Source of the DNA: DATFEN01 sp035691285
GTDB lineage: Bacteria; Acidobacteriota; Vicinamibacteria; Fen-336
DNA: 17,602 nt
Reading direction: 5' to 3'
Assembly: GCA_035691285.1 (NCBI GenBank)
Contig: DASSJI010000014.1
Span: 1 to 17,602, forward strand
The notes under the pieces are model-generated. The model was not told the DNA's origin, ran no database searches, and saw only the letters and a program-made list of their open reading frames with translations. Both the position numbers and the translations under genes were made by a program. This document shows positions 16,617-17,602 of the stretch, in pieces. Each line of letters begins with the position of its first letter. The first letter of the stretch is position 1.

Positions 16617-16736
16617 GCCCAACACCCGCATCACCTGCGGCGCGGTGCGAGCGACAGCGAGCACGAGGCGCCGCCCTTGCCAAGCGTAAACCGGGCGGCG
16701 CCGAGAGGCGCCGTCAGGTGCAGCGCGTTGTTCGAC
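16617..16736 (+). repeat. attC-like imperfect palindrome (120 bp)
   Basis: It begins GCCCAAC (RYYYAAC fit) and ends GTTCGAC (GTTRRRY with one mismatch). The outer arms pair imperfectly: GCCCAACACCCGCATCACCT at the left against the complement of GGTGCAGCGCGTTGTTCGAC at the right. An inner perfect 10-bp stem is formed by GGCGCCGCCC (16667-16676) and GGGCGGCGCC (16693-16702), with a 16-nt loop. On the minus strand the repeat translates as NNALHLTAPLGAARFTLG, a phrase I know from many spurious proteins that run through integron attC sites. Length, ends and nested stems all fit attC. The orientation can be read either way because the outer arms are symmetrical. Confidence 0.65.
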
Positions 16737-16758
16737 CGCGTCACGATCACCGAGGTGC

Positions 16759-16779
16759 GGTATGATAGTCCATCATACC
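16759..16779 (+). promoter_or_regulatory. Palindromic operator over the toxin-antitoxin promoter
   Basis: GGTATGAT (16759-16766) and ATCATACC (16772-16779) form a perfect 8-bp inverted repeat around a 5-nt spacer. TATGAT (16761-16766) inside the left arm can serve as the -10 box. The site ends 10 bp before the antitoxin ATG, right at its GGAG ribosome-binding site. Ribbon-helix-helix antitoxins commonly repress their own operon through such repeats. Confidence 0.75.
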
Positions 16780-16789
16780 GGAGTTCACG

Positions 16790-17032
16790 ATGCCGAAGAC
16801 GAAGCTTGCCGTCACGCTGGATGCAGACCTCGTGGGAGAACTCGACCACCTGGTGGCTGAGCGCCACTTCCCTAACCGCAGCCAGGCTATCGAAACCGCA
16901 GTCGCTGAGAAGGTCAAGAGGCTCTCAAAAACACGCCTTGCCCGCGAGTGCGCGAAGCTTGACCCGAAGGAAGAGCGCGCGCTCGCGGAGGAGGGGCTGG
17001 CCGGGAGCAGAGACACGTGGCCAGAATACTGA
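16790..17032 (+). CDS. Ribbon-helix-helix antitoxin of a MazF-type module
   Basis: This is an 80-residue antitoxin. The N-terminal ribbon-helix-helix fold is visible at residues about 3-45: the beta strand KLAVTLDADL, helix VGELDHLVAE, then the turn and helix FPNRSQAIETAVAEKV. This part would bind the palindrome at 16759-16779 as a dimer. The C-terminal half (KLDPKEERALAEEGLAGS, then RDTWPEY) is acidic and ends with an aromatic tail, typical of the flexible region that wraps the toxin. GGAG lies 6 nt before the ATG. The last 16 bp overlap the toxin gene, the usual arrangement that couples toxin synthesis to antitoxin translation. The codon and base use is less GC-rich than in the left of the window, consistent with transfer. 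Confidence 0.88.
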   Translation: MPKTKLAVTLDADLVGELDHLVAERHFPNRSQAIETAVAEKVKRLSKTRLARECAKLDPKEERALAEEGLAGSRDTWPEY

Positions 17033-17358
17033 GGGGAGACATCCGGTGGGCGGACCTCAACCCGGTGAGGGGCCACGAGCAGGCTGGCATGCGACCGGTT
17101 CTCGTGCTGAGCCATGATGTCTTCAACGAGCGGTCAGGTACGGTGATCGCCATGGCCATGAGCAGCCAGGAGCCCCGAGCCGCGTTCCCACTCACATGGG
17201 AAAGCAAGGCCGCGGGTCTGACGAAGCGCTCATGGGTGAAGATCAGTCAGATCAGAACTCTCGCCGCAGGGCGCATAGGCCGCCGCCTCGGACGTGCGGA
17301 CTCCGCCGAACTGGCGAAGGTGATTGAAGGGCTGAACGAGATCATCGGGGAGCCATAG
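17017..17358 (+). CDS. mazF: MazF/PemK family mRNA interferase toxin
   Basis: This is a 113-residue toxin of the MazF/PemK (CcdB-fold) family, which cuts mRNA at short specific sequences and halts growth when the antitoxin decays. Family landmarks are present: RGDIRWADLNPVRGHEQAG (6-24), then MRPVLVLS with R26 at the conserved arginine, VIAMAMSSQ with S49 near the catalytic Thr/Ser position, and TKRSWVKISQIRTL in the core strand. The C-terminal helix (ELAKVIEGLNEIIG) closes the fold. The start is GTG at 17017-17019 inside the antitoxin gene. Length is normal and nothing looks broken. It is followed after 24 bp by an attC-like site, so the pair is laid out as a gene cassette. Confidence 0.92.
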   Translation: MARILRGDIRWADLNPVRGHEQAGMRPVLVLSHDVFNERSGTVIAMAMSSQEPRAAFPLTWESKAAGLTKRSWVKISQIRTLAAGRIGRRLGRADSAELAKVIEGLNEIIGEP

Positions 17359-17382
17359 GCGCGCCTCGCCCTTCCAGCGTCG

Positions 17383-17474
17383 GTCGAACACCGGGATAAG
17401 CTGCAAGCGGAGCTTGCAGCGCCCGTCATGCCAACAACCGAGCTCCGCTTGTCAGCTTCATCCCGTTGTTGAAC
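17383..17474 (+). repeat. attC site (integron recombination site), 92 bp
   Basis: It opens with GTCGAAC (RYYYAAC with one mismatch) and closes with GTTGAAC (perfect GTTRRRY). The outer arms 17383-17403 and 17453-17474 pair almost fully, with single unpaired bases (for instance GGGATAAGCTG against CAGCTTCATCCC leaves one extra base), like the extrahelical bases of attC. An inner perfect 11-bp stem is CAAGCGGAGCT (17404-17414) with AGCTCCGCTTG (17441-17451). A competing 9-bp hairpin, GCTGCAAGC and GCTTGCAGC (17400-17420), could act as a terminator for mazF. Confidence 0.8.
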
Positions 17475-17568
17475 TCAGCCGCTGCGCGGCGGAGGCGTAG
17501 GCGCGCATTCACAGCGGAACAAGCTTGCTCCGGTCGCGCTGGATCTTCAAGCGACCGTGGAGGCGAGC

Positions 17569-17602
17569 ATGACACCCGACGCCGCGATGTTGTCGCGTCA
17601 GT
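17569..17602 (+). CDS. Start of the next cassette ORF (partial)
   Basis: ATG at 17569-17571 follows GGAGG (17559-17563) with 5 nt spacing. The frame reads MTPDAAMLSRQ before the window ends. It lies about 95 bp after the end of the attC at 17474, a usual distance for a cassette gene. Nothing can be said about its product. Confidence 0.4.
   Translation, partial: MTPDAAMLSRQ

Noticed and set aside
16631..16867. A 78-codon minus-strand frame across the attC-like repeat and the operator
   Set aside because: It runs through the palindrome and overlaps the antitoxin promoter and gene start. Its residues are those produced by attC-like repeats, not a conserved protein.
17475..17568. Small GC-rich hairpins (CCGC...GCGG near 17479-17494) after the attC
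   Set aside because: They are too short and too common in this base composition to call a terminator or second recombination site.

Overview
The window is uniformly high-GC, with genes packed on both strands, very short intergenic gaps and several tail-to-tail overlaps. The gene content suits a free-living, organic-matter-degrading soil or sediment bacterium. It includes secreted DUF-type proteins, a periplasmic pullulanase, several crotonase-fold enzymes, a lipoprotein SGNH esterase and a c-type cytochrome of a kind common in Acidobacteriota-like genomes. That placement is an inference. No rRNA or marker gene is present, and no tRNA or CRISPR was seen.

Positions 1-13405 look like ordinary chromosome. 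In order they hold: the tail of a peroxiredoxin (+); a translationally coupled Rieske oxygenase and DUF1684 pair (-); a divergent serine/threonine-dehydratase-type PLP enzyme (+); a secreted DUF6503-like protein (-) that overlaps it tail to tail; a large secreted pullulanase (+); an internally deleted DUF2071 remnant coupled to an enoyl-CoA hydratase (-); a protein with two zinc ribbons (+); and a five-gene minus-strand run. That run, in transcription order, is SGNH lipoprotein, small protein, family 2 glycosyltransferase, enoyl-CoA hydratase and BP74-like lipoprotein. A PilZ protein with a good sigma70-like promoter closes this part. Several genes at divergent starts have a TANNNT box only 6-11 nt before the start codon and no Shine-Dalgarno sequence, which suggests leaderless transcripts.

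Positions 13406-15900 look accessory and partly decayed. They hold a pyrimidine-dimer glycosylase-like protein (-), a C-terminal scrap of a glyoxalase-fold protein (-), a four-helix membrane protein (-), a small doubtful ORF, and an AbrB/MazE-like domain that has lost its start and its usual tail and is fused in frame to a DUF4304-like domain (-).

Positions 15900-17602 read as part of an integron gene-cassette array without an integrase in view. Two imperfect palindromes of attC type (16617-16736 and 17383-17474) flank a ribbon-helix-helix/MazF toxin-antitoxin module, which has its own palindromic operator. The cytochrome c gene lies between the first palindrome and a lone GTTGGGC core at 15928. 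For both cassettes the leading core heptamer is the exact reverse complement of the trailing one, as expected when a cassette circularises at its own attC. A third cassette begins at the right edge. This array, with its stabilising toxin-antitoxin cassette and the neighbouring antitoxin fossil, is the most interesting part of the window.
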